The notes beneath the pieces were generated by a model. The model did no database searches. It was not told the DNA's origin and worked only from the letters and a program-made list of their open reading frames with translations. Shown piece after piece: positions 63,631-64,000 of a DNA stretch of 64,000 bases (the first letter of the stretch is position 1; each line of letters opens with the position of its first letter). Location: contig NC_087070.1 of the NCBI RefSeq assembly GCF_963678635.1, positions 52,676,750 through 52,740,749 of the forward strand, in the 5' to 3' direction. Position numbers and translations under genes: made by a program. The DNA is from Symsagittifera roscoffensis (Eukaryota; Xenacoelomorpha; Acoela; Convolutidae).

Positions 63631-64000
63631 TCAAATAAACTGGTTTAATTAATCCGAATTTTCATTAATCTTTTCTTAAATTTTTCTTAGGCTACAATTA
63701 AGAATTAAAAAATAAAAAAAGCAGTTGTAGCTTTATTATTTTAAAAATCCGAAAAAATACATTTAGAGTTGCAAAGTTTAGTTCTGTTGTGTTTTAAGTT
63801 ACAAATTGGAATAGTCGAGTTAACGAGTTTTAGAACTAAAGCGATAAGGTAATTATGTAATCTTGCGTAATTGGAGTTTTCCAAATTTTATTCAATAGCC
63901 TTGCAGTTCAATTTTTTAAAGTCTGTTGGATTTATTGTTTGTTGATTTTATTGATTGTAGCGAATATGAATTCGTAGTCTTAATGGGATGGGGGTTGTTT
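63631..64000. repeat. Foreign segment continuing to the window edge
   Basis: Matches 57366-57735 and 48005-48370. The array therefore continues to the right of the window. Confidence 0.55.

Overview
The window is about two-thirds AT and looks like nuclear DNA of an invertebrate animal. Three things point there: a spliced gene with fibronectin type III (FN3) coding exons, a complete BEL/Pao retrotransposon (a group known only from animals), and several other animal-type transposon families. The 2224-codon BEL frame reads through with the standard genetic code. I cannot place the species.

One host gene, on the + strand, spans almost everything. I find six exons (495-649, 2421-2514, 6150-6182, 14512-14599, 38547-38751, 44452-44640). 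Their splice phases chain without a conflict and encode parts of at least three FN3-like modules of a probable cell-surface or secreted protein. Both ends of the gene lie outside the window. Nearly all other sequence is intron filled with mobile DNA.

Region by region. 1-14.5 kb: introns with a strand-biased ~480 bp repeat (called R here), rolling-circle-like elements (HINE-like), hAT-type MITEs and tRNA-related SINE-like pieces. 14.86-24.08 kb: a full-length BEL/Pao element with LTRs that read as identical, a 5-bp target duplication, an intact 2224-aa gag-pol frame and an elaborate 5' leader (tandem repeats growing out of the primer site, then three tandem hairpins with compensatory changes). 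25.0-26.0 kb: a terminal-inverted-repeat element full of small palindromes. 26.8-35 kb: two decayed Ty3/gypsy copies joined head to tail. 36.0-38.1 kb: a cluster of HINE-like copies in both orientations. 39-40.4 kb: an R copy broken by two younger TIR elements, one holding a palindrome array. 41.0-43.6 kb: a decayed LINE on the - strand. 45.5-64 kb: a tandem, rearranged array of a second Ty3/gypsy family, with six LTR copies, a third ORF ending in a membrane-segment-like tail, and a reverse-strand integrase fragment from a third gypsy lineage.

The host exons look intact, so the mobile DNA is presumably spliced out. Only the BEL element looks capable of activity. The most unusual signals are the BEL 5' leader, the tRNA-like segment in its LTRs, the strand bias of repeat R, the palindrome arrays, and the shared stop codons in the gypsy array.
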